From positions 1 to 23,207 of the forward strand of contig PJAB01000603.1 in the NCBI GenBank assembly GCA_002887195.1: a DNA stretch of 23,207 bases, written 5' to 3'. Both the position numbers and the translations under genes were made by a program. The DNA is from Chrysochromulina parva. Taxonomy: Eukaryota > Haptophyta > Prymnesiales > Chrysochromulinaceae. The notes under the pieces were generated by a model. That model made no database searches and was not told where the DNA came from. It worked only from the letters and a program-made list of their open reading frames with translations. Positions within the stretch are counted from its first letter, which is position 1; every line of letters starts with the position of its first letter. Positions 1 through 7,591 of the stretch are shown piece by piece.

Positions 1-585
1 CGAACGTTAGCGGGAGTGGATGAACGGTAGTGCGAGGATGCCGGGTCCACCGCTTGATTGCGAGGCGCGCGCGCAGGCTGGGAAGCAGGCAGACCTCTCA
101 CCTAGTTGACGTGGAGCGAAGGCGTTGTTGCAAAGACAGCGTGCACTCGAGTGGCTCATTCTGCACGAAACTCCGGCTTCTGGCTCTTCGCACGCCGCTG
201 AGCTGGTTTGCTGCTGGCGCGCCTGGCCAGATGCCAGCGGTACGTCGTCCAGCGATGCACCACGCGAGCCTTTGCGCCGGGACCTATCCGAAAGGCCATC
301 GAGACGCGAACGGGTGACGGATGTCGTCAGTGGGAATTGAATCGAACTTTTGCGGGGACAAAAGGCAAGAAAACAGTGGTCCATACGCACCCTTAGGCGT
401 GGTACCGGACTACCGGTATCTAACTTCTAAGCAAAACGCATCGAAAAAGAATAACTTATCGAAAAAACTTTTTTTTAGCCGAACACCGATCAAGTATCGA
501 ATCAAGTACATCCTACGCAGGAAGAAATTAACGCTTCCTTAACGTTGGAACTCAAAGTTTATGCGGTGCGTACAGTAACGCAACT
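1..585. other. Left-edge region without a supported gene
   Basis: I see no gene here that I can support. Short open frames exist on both strands but show no family motif, and the longest minus-strand frame lacks an ATG at its listed beginning. Bases 405-545 are markedly richer in A and T than their surroundings, with two ATCGAAAAA-type runs and a T-tract near 471-478. This is the 3' flank of the minus-strand rhodanese gene, so a 3' UTR or termination region is plausible for the right part. Confidence 0.5.
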
Positions 586-1680
586 CTACTGCCCACGCAC
601 GCTCTGCGTCGGCAGCTTGGCCACATCCCACGCCGTGATGCCACCCTCGATGCACACGGCCTTCGGGCACGCCTCAGCGAGATAGTCGAGCGCCACAAGG
701 GACTTGGGCCCGCGAGAGCACACGAGGATGATGGGCAGCTCGCTCGGCGGCACGTCCACCATGCCCGAGACGATGTCATCGAGCGGAAGACTCTTCGCCC
801 CTAAGACAGTCGTGCCTTTGCATCCATTGATCTCGTGGTTCGCCGCCTGTTCGCTCGTTCTCACGTCATACACCTCAATCGCGTCTTCGTCGCCGAGCAA
901 TTTGAAGGCCTCGTAGGGTGTGAGCACGCGGCTCGCCCATCGCTTCTGCACCAGAGCGGCGCGGGCGCGCATCTCGGGCGATCCCGGCGTCATCTCGGCG
1001 CGTGTGGGCGTCGTGCTGGGAGTCGAGGCTACTGTAGGCTCGAGCGTCTCATCCGCCACGGTAGTAGCAGGCACTGCCTCCAGCGCCGACGCTCCCGCCT
1101 CCTTGTTCAAGATCGCTGACGCCTCAGCCTGCTTGTCGAAAGCGGCCGTCTCATCATCGCGCTTCACCTCCGCCTCCTCTGCCTCCAGGTACCCAGCCGG
1201 CGAGTCCCACCCCACCGGCACGCCCCAGCCCACCGTGACGCAGCAGCACGCCACTGTCATGTGCGCCTCGACGGGCTCGTCGGCCGGGAGCCCGGCGCGG
1301 CTGCTGCCGAGCAGTCCTCCCTTCTCGACGACAATCGGCAGCAGAGTGCCGTACGGGAAGCAAGAGGCGATCGCATCGAGACTGACGTCCCCGGGATTCG
1401 GCACGCCGATTTGGACGTGCAGCCGCATCGCGTCGTACGAACCTGGAATTATGGTACGAACTTTGATCGAGTTCCATTCCACTGCGGCGTTGGCTGCACG
1501 CATCGCAGCCTTGGTGGCATTATTCTGGTGGCAGCAGCCAGTGCCGAGCTCAACAAGCGCGACATGAGTCATACCCTTGCTGTGCGATGGCTGCGGCGAT
1601 GGCTGCGGCGGTTGTGGAGAGCGTATCGTGAGGCCAAAAGTTGAGAGAGTCAGCGATACAAGAAGGACTGCGAGGAACAT
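586..1680 (-). CDS. Secreted/plastid-routed Lin0512-domain and rhodanese-domain fusion protein
   Basis: This is a 364-residue protein. It starts at an ATG followed by a hydrophobic signal peptide (MFLAVLLVSLTLSTFGL) and a Pro/Gln-rich stretch to about residue 36. Residues 37-158 match my memory of the Lin0512 family, conserved proteins of unknown function of roughly 115 residues: a V-E-L-G-T-G strand, then TKAAMRAANAA, a PYGT motif and a GG turn. Residues 159-244 are an acidic, Ala/Thr-rich linker. Residues 245-364 are a single rhodanese domain with YDVR near 271, the active-site loop CSRGPKS (catalytic Cys about 321) and the closing EGGITAW. Rhodaneses transfer sulfane sulfur through a Cys persulfide. 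The Lin0512 part has unusual CC and CCC clusters (about residues 49-50 and 145-147). The signal peptide suggests the ER or secondary plastid, but no transit motif is clear. The rhodanese call is strong, the Lin0512 call is moderately strong, and the substrate is unknown. Confidence 0.85.
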   Translation of the reverse strand: MFLAVLLVSLTLSTFGLTIRSPQPPQPSPQPSHSKGMTHVALVELGTGCCHQNNATKAAMRAANAAVEWNSIKVRTIIPGSYDAMRLHVQIGVPNPGDVSLDAIASCFPYGTLLPIVVEKGGLLGSSRAGLPADEPVEAHMTVACCCVTVGWGVPVGWDSPAGYLEAEEAEVKRDDETAAFDKQAEASAILNKEAGASALEAVPATTVADETLEPTVASTPSTTPTRAEMTPGSPEMRARAALVQKRWASRVLTPYEAFKLLGDEDAIEVYDVRTSEQAANHEINGCKGTTVLGAKSLPLDDIVSGMVDVPPSELPIILVCSRGPKSLVALDYLAEACPKAVCIEGGITAWDVAKLPTQSVRGQ

Positions 1681-2442
1681 GGTGGAGGAGCAGCTCTGTA
1701 GCAGGCAGCTGGATTCCTGCTGTGAAGGCGTGTGAACACAGAACGTGAAGGCACCCCCACTGACAACGCGCTAACCCGAAGCATGAGTTCGCTACATACG
1801 GCGCTGGCGAGTCGTTCCGATCCCGTTTGTAAACTGTGGGTTCAAACACTGTCGCGGTCACGCCGCGCACCGAGACGCCCTTGTGGATACTTAGGTTGAT
1901 TTCTAGTTGATTTCATGGAATTCCGAATGATTGCTTGAACGTGGTGCGTTTTGGTTTCGGTCGAGGTTGTTCAGGTTTGCGTCGAGGGTAGCGACTAGGA
2001 GCGTCGTGCAAGGCCGGTCCGTGGAGGCCCCGGGCCGGGGGGGGGCGTTCTCGAGTGCGTAGTGGAGCGTCGAGTGGTCGAGAGCGGGGGCGTCGTTTGG
2101 CGTATCGTGCGCCTCGTGCGCGTTCGTTCTGGTACGGTTTTTTTCGGTTATTTTCCTTGCTTCTGTGCTTTACTCCTGCTTGTAACTGCATGCACCGCCG
2201 GGCTCGTGCGCGACGGGCTGCTGCGAGCGCGGATATGGCCTCAAGGCGCGGAGCTATGTCCTCACATGGCTTTGCTTGAGAAGCAGCCTGAGTGAATAAC
2301 CTTGGGGTGGGGCACGCGCTATACGCGTCCCCGTCGCGTCCCCGGTCACGATACGTTTGTTGGTTCGCGCCCGGCGCCTACCCGGCGCCGGCGGAGATCG
2401 CGCGCGCACAAGCGAAACCAACTCCGCTCTCAGCCGCACAAA
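1681..2442. other. Intergenic region upstream of the rhodanese-fusion gene
   Basis: This stretch lies between the ATG of the rhodanese-fusion gene and the stop codon of the glycosyltransferase gene, both on the minus strand. It should hold the promoter and 5' UTR of the former and the 3' UTR of the latter. It includes a G-run near 2034-2045 and a GC-rich stretch with repeated CGCGTCCCC near 2325-2343. The open frames are short and show no family similarity. I see no gene in it. Confidence 0.4.
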
Positions 2443-4017
2443 TCAGTGGTAAAAGTACATCTCGCCGCCCGTGGCCAGGCCGTAAGTGTAGATGCACTGC
2501 CGGATACTGCGCCCGCGCTTGCGGATCTGCGCCTTGGTGCACTCATCGGTGAAGCCGCAGCAGAGCCCGTAGCCATCGACAGACACAAAGGGAGGCAGCA
2601 AGGCGGTGCGGCTGGCGCCGATGATCTTCATGTACATCATGCGGCTCGTGTGGCTGCCCATATTGCCCACAAAGACATCGGCGGTGGCAAGTAGCTCGAG
2701 CTCGGCCGCGAGCGAGAAGGGAGCATGCTCATCGAGCTCGGAACGGAACTCCATCCACGCCTGCTTGCGGAATTGCTTGCGGTCAAAGTCCAAGTACACC
2801 CAATTGAAGGCGGAGTCGGACGCGAGCGAGCGGAGCATGGCGCCCTCGTGATCGTCGGTGACCACCACGACGGTCTGCACCCCATACAGCTCGCGCATCT
2901 CGTCAAGCGCCCGTCGGTAGACAGACCACGTATAGCACTTGCGCCTAGGCACCCGCTCGAGTCTACCTGTCTTCTTGCCGCGCTCGAACATTGCGTTGAA
3001 AGGGCCGGGCGTTTGGCTGCGCACGTCGCACGCGTCGCCGTGGCGCACGTGTACCGCCGCGACCGGGCTGCTGCTGCTGCTGCTTCTGCTGCTGCTTCTG
3101 CTGCTCCCGCTGCTGCTCCTGCGGCCGCCGCCGCCGCCGCCGCTCACGCCGGGCCCGCAGTACGGCCCTACGGCGTGATGGCAAAGGATCCGGAGGTGGT
3201 CGTCAATGTACGATCGCACGGCGCGTGTGGGCTGCGTGAAGACGTCGACGACGGTCCCAGCGACCAAGTACTGCGCAAGCTCGTCGTGCGCCTTGCCTTC
3301 ATAGCTAAGGTTGTACAGTAACGCTGCCGCGGCGGCGACAGGAGTGCCCCGCGCGGGCGAAGGCGCGAGCTGCTGCTGCGGGAAGCGCTGCCACAGGCAG
3401 TGCCACGCGGCGCGACGGAGGCCATTGTCTGCGCAGCGCGTGCTGCCGCTCAGCGGGCGCGAAAAGACGTTGCCTGGCATGGTCTGCAGCCGCTTATAGT
3501 CTACTGGTTCGCGCTGCCCCCCCCCATAATCGAGCACATTCCATCGGAAGCCTGGCTGCGGCATCGCGCGCATGCGTTCGCCAGGCGCGAGCCGGCGGGC
3601 TATTGGCGGCCGCAGGCGGCCCGCCGTCAGGTGGAAGTAGTTGACGGTGGTGAGCTGGTGCAGCATCTTGCCCATCGTACGCGGCGGCGTCGCCGCGATG
3701 CGGAACGGCTGCGCATCCCACTCATTCTCCCAGTGCACGCGCGTGAGCACCTCGGCGAACGCAGCAAAGAAGGCGCGCTGGCAGTGGCCGTTGGTCGCGT
3801 TCCACTGGCGCACCCAGCGGCGCGCAGTCGGCAAAAAAGAGTCAGAGACGTCCCAGCGCACGTCGCACCGGAAGCCGTGCATGCCGGGCGGGCAGGGATG
3901 CAACAGCATGCGCAAGATAGGCGAGTCGTCGGGCTGGCAGCGATCGATCTCGGCCTGGGTCGCGACGGCGTCGCGCGCGCTCGCGTAGGCCGCACGGGCG
4001 TGATCGGAAGAAAGCAT
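2443..4017 (-). CDS. Fucosyltransferase-like (GT-B fold, GT23-related) glycosyltransferase
   Basis: This is 524 residues from the first in-frame ATG at 4017. The frame stays open upstream to a TGA at 4132-4134, so the true start may lie in an upstream exon. Two regions match fucosyltransferases of the FUT8/NodZ type: AAVHVRHGDAC (about residues 320-330), equivalent to the HVRRTDK nucleotide-sugar loop, and ATADVFVGNMGSHTSRMMY (about 444-462), equivalent to the D-F-x-x-x-x-x-S-S-x-x-x-R motif. VVVVTDD near 384 fits the Rossmann strand between them. Such enzymes move fucose from GDP-fucose to glycans in the Golgi. Several Cys residues suggest a disulfide-bonded lumenal protein. No N-terminal membrane anchor is visible, which is abnormal for a type II Golgi enzyme and supports a missing first exon. 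A Gly/Ser/Arg repeat insert precedes the first motif. The donor and acceptor are unproven, and another GT-B family is possible. Confidence 0.7.
   Translation of the reverse strand: MLSSDHARAAYASARDAVATQAEIDRCQPDDSPILRMLLHPCPPGMHGFRCDVRWDVSDSFLPTARRWVRQWNATNGHCQRAFFAAFAEVLTRVHWENEWDAQPFRIAATPPRTMGKMLHQLTTVNYFHLTAGRLRPPIARRLAPGERMRAMPQPGFRWNVLDYGGGQREPVDYKRLQTMPGNVFSRPLSGSTRCADNGLRRAAWHCLWQRFPQQQLAPSPARGTPVAAAAALLYNLSYEGKAHDELAQYLVAGTVVDVFTQPTRAVRSYIDDHLRILCHHAVGPYCGPGVSGGGGGGRRSSSGSSRSSSRSSSSSSPVAAVHVRHGDACDVRSQTPGPFNAMFERGKKTGRLERVPRRKCYTWSVYRRALDEMRELYGVQTVVVVTDDHEGAMLRSLASDSAFNWVYLDFDRKQFRKQAWMEFRSELDEHAPFSLAAELELLATADVFVGNMGSHTSRMMYMKIIGASRTALLPPFVSVDGYGLCCGFTDECTKAQIRKRGRSIRQCIYTYGLATGGEMYFYH
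3061..3150. repeat. Trinucleotide repeat inside the glycosyltransferase gene
   Basis: A CTG-type tract with CTT and CTC interruptions is followed by CCG repeats. On the coding strand it encodes a Gly-rich run followed by a Ser/Arg run immediately before the HVRHGD motif. It is in frame and looks like a low-complexity expansion in a surface loop, so its length may vary between strains. Confidence 0.8.
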
Positions 4018-4368
4018 TTTTCGGCGTAAGCGCTCGAAACGGCGCTTTTGCACGTTAGCTTTCTGCTCGGGATGGATGATGGGAACCGCCGAGGTTGCAA
4101 GAGAGCGACTCGTCGCGCGCCCTCCTTGCCTTCAAATGCGACGATCAGGGCGAGTGGCGGGCGACGATGTGTCGATGTCGATCAACCTCGAACGACGCCC
4201 GTCGCACGACTGCTGATTCATCACTTGCTTTTCAGTACAGGCAGGTTGGCTTCCGATGCAGCTGAACATTCAAAAAAAGAGGGGCACACTTGAGATTTCA
4301 CGAGATTCCTGAGAAGAACGTAAAAGAATGTCCGATTGCGCACAAGAAGTCGTCATCGAAGCAGTCCG
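4018..4368. promoter_or_regulatory. Divergent intergenic region between glycosyltransferase and Sel1-repeat genes
   Basis: The two genes run away from this stretch, so it should carry both promoters unless part of it is an upstream glycosyltransferase exon. On the minus strand an ATG at 4269 opens 45 codons in the glycosyltransferase frame before the TGA at 4132-4134. No signal peptide is encoded there. A pyrimidine-rich AG acceptor-like site (CCCGAGCAG on the minus strand, about 4062-4070) could join an upstream exon, but I cannot place a donor. No TATA box is convincing. Confidence 0.35.
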
Positions 4369-5361
4369 ATGCTCTTCCTTCCGCTCGCGCACCTCGCGCT
4401 CATGGGCTCCGCGCTTCCGCGCACCCCTTCTGCGAACTTCGCGCGCCAGAGCAGCATCGTCCTCTGCGATCGCTCCGCAGAGGTGTGGGCGCCCTCACTC
4501 TTGTGCGACACGTCCATCGAGTCGTCTGCCAACGCGAGCCCTCGGAACCGAGTACGCACCCTAGGAAAGGCTATTGTGGACAGGACGCGCGAGGCGGGGT
4601 CAGATTGGGCAACCACTGTACGCATTACCACGATTCGCAGCGCGACACAGGTCGGCCGGGGCGACTCCTTCAAATGGAGCTCGCCGAGCACTAAGAAAGC
4701 CGTCAGCGAGGTCGAGGCCTTGCTCAACGTGGACACCGTCGAGGCCAAGTCGGCGCCGACAGATGGCAGCAGCAGCACCAGCACGAAGAGCGACAGCATA
4801 CTCGTCAGTGTGTTTGCGCAGGCGATGAAGAAGCAGCTCGAGGAGGAAGAGAAAGAACTCTTCTCCTCCTTTGCGAAGGCGGTCAAGGCAACCAAGGAAG
4901 AGGACAGTGAGGTGCGGGCGATGCGGCGGCAGGCCGAGGCGGGCGACGGCTGGGCGATGCACGCGCTTGGGCACTGGTACGGGAACGGCGAAAAGGGCCT
5001 GCCCAAGGACAGCGTGATGGCGTTCGAGTGGATCCAGAAGTCGCACGAGGCGGGCTGCGCTGCGGGCACGAGTGAGCTCGGCCGCTGCTACCTGAATGGG
5101 GAGGGCGTGAAGCAGAACACGGCGCACGGCATGACGCTGCTGTGCGAGGCGGCAATGCTCGGCAGTCAATGCGCGTGCTTCAACCTGGGAGATTCGTACG
5201 CCAACGGCTTCAACGCCATCCCCAAGGACCTCAAGCAGGCGAAGCGCTGGTTCGACAAGGTCGCCAAAGCAACGATCGAGGACCTCAACGCCCCGCGCGT
5301 GTGGGAAGCATCGTGGTTGTCGCAGTGGCTCTCACAGCAGCCGGCGAGGTCCGAGGCCTGA
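4369..5361 (+). CDS. Secreted Sel1-repeat (TPR-like) protein
   Basis: This is 330 residues from the ATG at 4369. The frame extends upstream only through non-ATG codons, and this ATG begins a plausible signal peptide (MLFLPLAHLALMGSALPRTPSA), which decided the start. A coiled, charged segment lies near residues 145-185 (KKQLEEEEKELFSSF). Three Sel1-like helical repeats follow at about 194-230, 231-267 and 268-301, recognisable by A-x-x-x-L-G-x-x-Y-x-N-G-x-G-x-x-x-D/N and A-x-x-W-x-x-K-A/S. Sel1 repeats form alpha-solenoid scaffolds for protein-protein contacts, as in ER-associated degradation factors. No enzymatic domain is seen, so the partner is unknown. The signal peptide suggests the ER, the secretory route or the secondary plastid. 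The gene is divergent from the glycosyltransferase and convergent with the translocator. Confidence 0.8.
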   Translation: MLFLPLAHLALMGSALPRTPSANFARQSSIVLCDRSAEVWAPSLLCDTSIESSANASPRNRVRTLGKAIVDRTREAGSDWATTVRITTIRSATQVGRGDSFKWSSPSTKKAVSEVEALLNVDTVEAKSAPTDGSSSTSTKSDSILVSVFAQAMKKQLEEEEKELFSSFAKAVKATKEEDSEVRAMRRQAEAGDGWAMHALGHWYGNGEKGLPKDSVMAFEWIQKSHEAGCAAGTSELGRCYLNGEGVKQNTAHGMTLLCEAAMLGSQCACFNLGDSYANGFNAIPKDLKQAKRWFDKVAKATIEDLNAPRVWEASWLSQWLSQQPARSEA

Positions 5362-6041
5362 ACGAGCGTGGACTCACGAGCGAAATGCGAGGTCCGTGAC
5401 GGAATGTCTCGGTCTGTGATGTCTGCGATGTGAAAATGTATTCGTGAGTAGGCGGCCGCGGCCCTGATCGCCGTAGCGCGGTACCGGTAGCGCGGTACGG
5501 GTGCACGACTCGTCGTCAGGCGAAGAGGAAGCGAAGAGGTCCGCGGATTTTGTCTCGGGCTCTCGGCGTCGTGAGCCGACAAGCGCGGTTCCAAGGACCA
5601 AGCAGAACGGTGCACAAGAACGAAGAAGCCTACGAACAAAAGGCTTGGCCATCTACTTTCCACCGGAAACAAATCATAAACAAACTGGGGTCCAGAAACA
5701 AAGTAACTCACGGGTCCACGGCGCGACGCAACTCGCAACGTACCTTTGACGTTTCATCGCGGTGCATACACCAAGGTCAGGGACAGGGTGAGGGATCACG
5801 GCCGGCCGGGGCATCAGCGCGCGCGCCGCCCCCGGCCTCTTATACCCCGGGGGTATGTGCAAGCCCACATGTCGGAAGCGTTTCTGGTTGTATGAGAACT
5901 GGCCATCCCGAATGCATCCATGCATCACGAATCATTCGTGCACGGTCGGCCCCTTTCTCTTGCATACAAGCTCCTGTTCCCCGACCATCAGGGCACGTTC
6001 CGTCGCCCTTTGGCGGGCGCGGGGTGCGGGCCAACGCACTC
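5362..6041. other. Convergent 3' region without a supported gene
   Basis: This stretch lies between the stop codons of the Sel1-repeat gene (plus) and the translocator gene (minus), so it should contain two 3' UTRs. It holds a short direct repeat GTAGCGCGGTAC at about 5472-5499, a near-palindrome TACCCCGGGGGTA at about 5843-5855, and a perfect hairpin CACGAA-TCA-TTCGTG at 5926-5940. I found no AATAAA signal and no convincing gene. Confidence 0.4.
5926..5940. repeat. Small inverted repeat near the translocator 3' end
   Basis: CACGAA, a three-base loop TCA, then TTCGTG gives a perfect six-pair stem. It lies about 100 bases downstream of the translocator stop codon on the minus strand. It could be a 3' UTR hairpin or a protein site, and chance is also possible. 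Confidence 0.4.
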
Positions 6042-7388
6042 TTACTTGACGAGCGAGTAGAGCAGCACGCCGCCAATGCCAATGGAGCATCCGAGCAGCT
6101 TAATGGGCTCCAGCGACTCGCCTAGAGCAAGGGCGACGCCCACGATGACGATGACGCGCTTGGCCGTGTTGGCCACCGACTGGGTGGTCGCGCTCGTCTT
6201 CTTGATCGTGATCGTCGATAGCTCATTGTACAGGTAGAAGTAGAGCCCCGACGTGATCAAATTGTTGCGGAGCACGGCACTCGACTTAAAAATCTCGAGG
6301 AACTTGCCAAATCTGCTCGCCTCCGTCATCAGCCAGACCGGAAGGAGCGAGAGCGCGCCGAGGAGCGTCGAGATGGCGAACTGGTTGCCCGTCGAGCCGA
6401 TGCGGTCATTCAGCCCGGGCGTGTCCATCACCTTCTTGTTCTCATTCGCGCGGAAGGCAGCGAAGACGTTGGCGACGCACGCGGCGATCAGAGCGACCAC
6501 CGAGAAGTCGAGCTCCTTGATCGACGCGAGGCACACGCCGCCGATCACAGGGATCAGGCACAGCCACTTGGCCTTGGAGATGCTCTTGCCGTACCTGCAC
6601 GCACACACGGTAACACAGCCATCGCGTTCGTCAGCGCATGGGCTATCAGAGGGCAACCCTCACAACAACTACCGCACTTCACTTGGGCGGGTGCAGATGT
6701 GGACGGGGCCTTCGCGTACATCGTGACACCAAGCAGCGCGGCAAAGGCGGGCTCAGCGGCCTTGACGATCTGTGAGAAAGAGACGGCGCCGAGGTTCATG
6801 GAGATGATGGAAGACAAGTGCGCACCCGCCGAGCAGGTCGCCACCGGCACGATCTTGGCAAGGTCATTGAAGGTCACAGTGGGCAGAGGGCGCGCGTCCG
6901 GGGCGAGCCAGAGGAAGAGCGCATAGAGCGAACCGATGCACATCTGCAGGAAGCCAATCGTGATCGGGAAACCCGTGGCGCCACCCGCCGCGTTGAGCGC
7001 GTACTTGTTGTTCAGTGTGTAGTAGTAGTTGCCCAGGTACCAGCCCGCGAAGCACAGCAGGAGGCCGACGTCGATGCCGGTGCCCTTAGCTTCCACCGGC
7101 TTTGCCACTGGCTTTGCCGCGACCAACGCACTTGCGGGGCGGGCGCCGCCGCGAAGCTTCAGCACGGGGAGCGACGTCGCCGGAGTGGCGAGCCTGTGAA
7201 AAGGGAGCGACATGGGTTAGGCGCTCAGTGGGTGGGCGGGGCAGACGAGGCTAATGCAAGGGGCAACTCTTCGAAGTGCGAGGCGGCTGCCGTCGATGTA
7301 TGCAGTGCGGCGTGCGTTAGAAAACTCACTCGGCCGATGCTGACGCGCACAAGGTGAGGGTGAGGAGACTGAAGAGACCGATAGCCAT
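6042..7388 (-). CDS. Plastid triose-phosphate/phosphate translocator-like transporter (three exons)
   Basis: My model is exon 1 at 7388-7330, exon 2 at 7193-6720 and exon 3 at 6594-6042, totalling 1086 bases and 361 residues. The reading frame is kept across both GT-AG introns. Exon 1 encodes exactly a signal peptide, MAIGLFSLLTLTLCASASA. Exon 2 begins with a transit-like, basic stretch containing LKLRGG. The rest matches the plastid phosphate-translocator branch of the drug/metabolite transporter superfamily. Visible hallmarks are NYYYTLNNKYALN, the H-x-x-S helix with IVKAAEPAFAALLG, IPVIGGVCLAS, NVFAAFRANENKK, YFYLYNELS and the substrate-binding Lys-Arg pair in NTAKRVIVIV. Such carriers exchange triose phosphate or related sugar phosphates for phosphate across plastid envelopes. 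The exact substrate (triose-P, PEP or pentose-P) cannot be assigned. The signal plus transit leader fits a plastid with extra membranes. A divergent giant gene starts 203 bases away. Confidence 0.92.
6595..6719 (-). other. Intron 2 of the translocator gene (GT-AG, 125 bases)
   Basis: On the minus strand the donor is GTACGC directly after ...ACGAT, and the acceptor is CGTGCAG. Joining restores GVTMYGKSISK, the expected continuous family sequence. Reading through instead would insert unrelated residues. A branchpoint-like GCTGACG lies upstream of the acceptor. Confidence 0.88.
7194..7329 (-). other. Intron 1 of the translocator gene (GT-AG, 136 bases)
   Basis: The minus-strand donor is GTGAGT and the acceptor is CCTTTTCACAG, with a CTAAC branchpoint-like site between them. 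The intron separates the signal peptide exon from the transit/mature exon, splitting a Glu codon (GA|G). An ATG inside the intron near 7213 would give an alternative in-frame start lacking the signal peptide, which I consider less likely. Confidence 0.85.
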
Positions 7389-7591
7389 TTTGTGTCGAGG
7401 AGCGCGGAGATGAGAGCAAATTCGTCGAGTCGCGAGATACGAGAAACGTCAAACGTCAAACCCCCCTCACGGCACGGATGCACTACTCCTTTCAGCTCTA
7501 GACTGCGGCCTCGTGCTTATGGTGAGTCGATCTTGCTTGAGCTGACGCTTGGCGTTAACCCCTCATTCACAATGAGAAAAGGAGGGCCGCC
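7389..7591. promoter_or_regulatory. Divergent promoter region with tandem ACGTCA sites
   Basis: Only 203 bases separate the ATGs of the translocator (minus) and the giant ankyrin/RING gene (plus), so promoter elements are probably shared. Two copies of ACGTCA (7446-7451 and 7453-7458; TGACGT on the other strand) sit seven bases apart. TGACGT is the core recognised by CRE/as-1-type bZIP factors. The plus-strand gene start has a strong Kozak context, GCCGCCATGG at 7586-7595. No TATA box is evident. Confidence 0.4.

Noticed and set aside
7..390. Minus-strand frame at the left edge
   Set aside because: It begins at a GTG, has no recognisable motif and is not supported by codon pattern or neighbours.
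920..1567. Plus-strand open frame of 215 residues opposite the rhodanese gene
   Set aside because: It has no domain, while the minus strand shows a clear rhodanese and a signal peptide.
1838..1848. GGTTCAAAC, a tRNA T-loop-like sequence upstream of the rhodanese gene
   Set aside because: The flanking bases do not form a T-stem, and no cloverleaf fits.
6595..6656. Upstream extension of translocator exon 3
   Set aside because: The extension encodes unrelated Cys/Asp-rich residues and is removed by a GT-AG intron that restores the expected family sequence.
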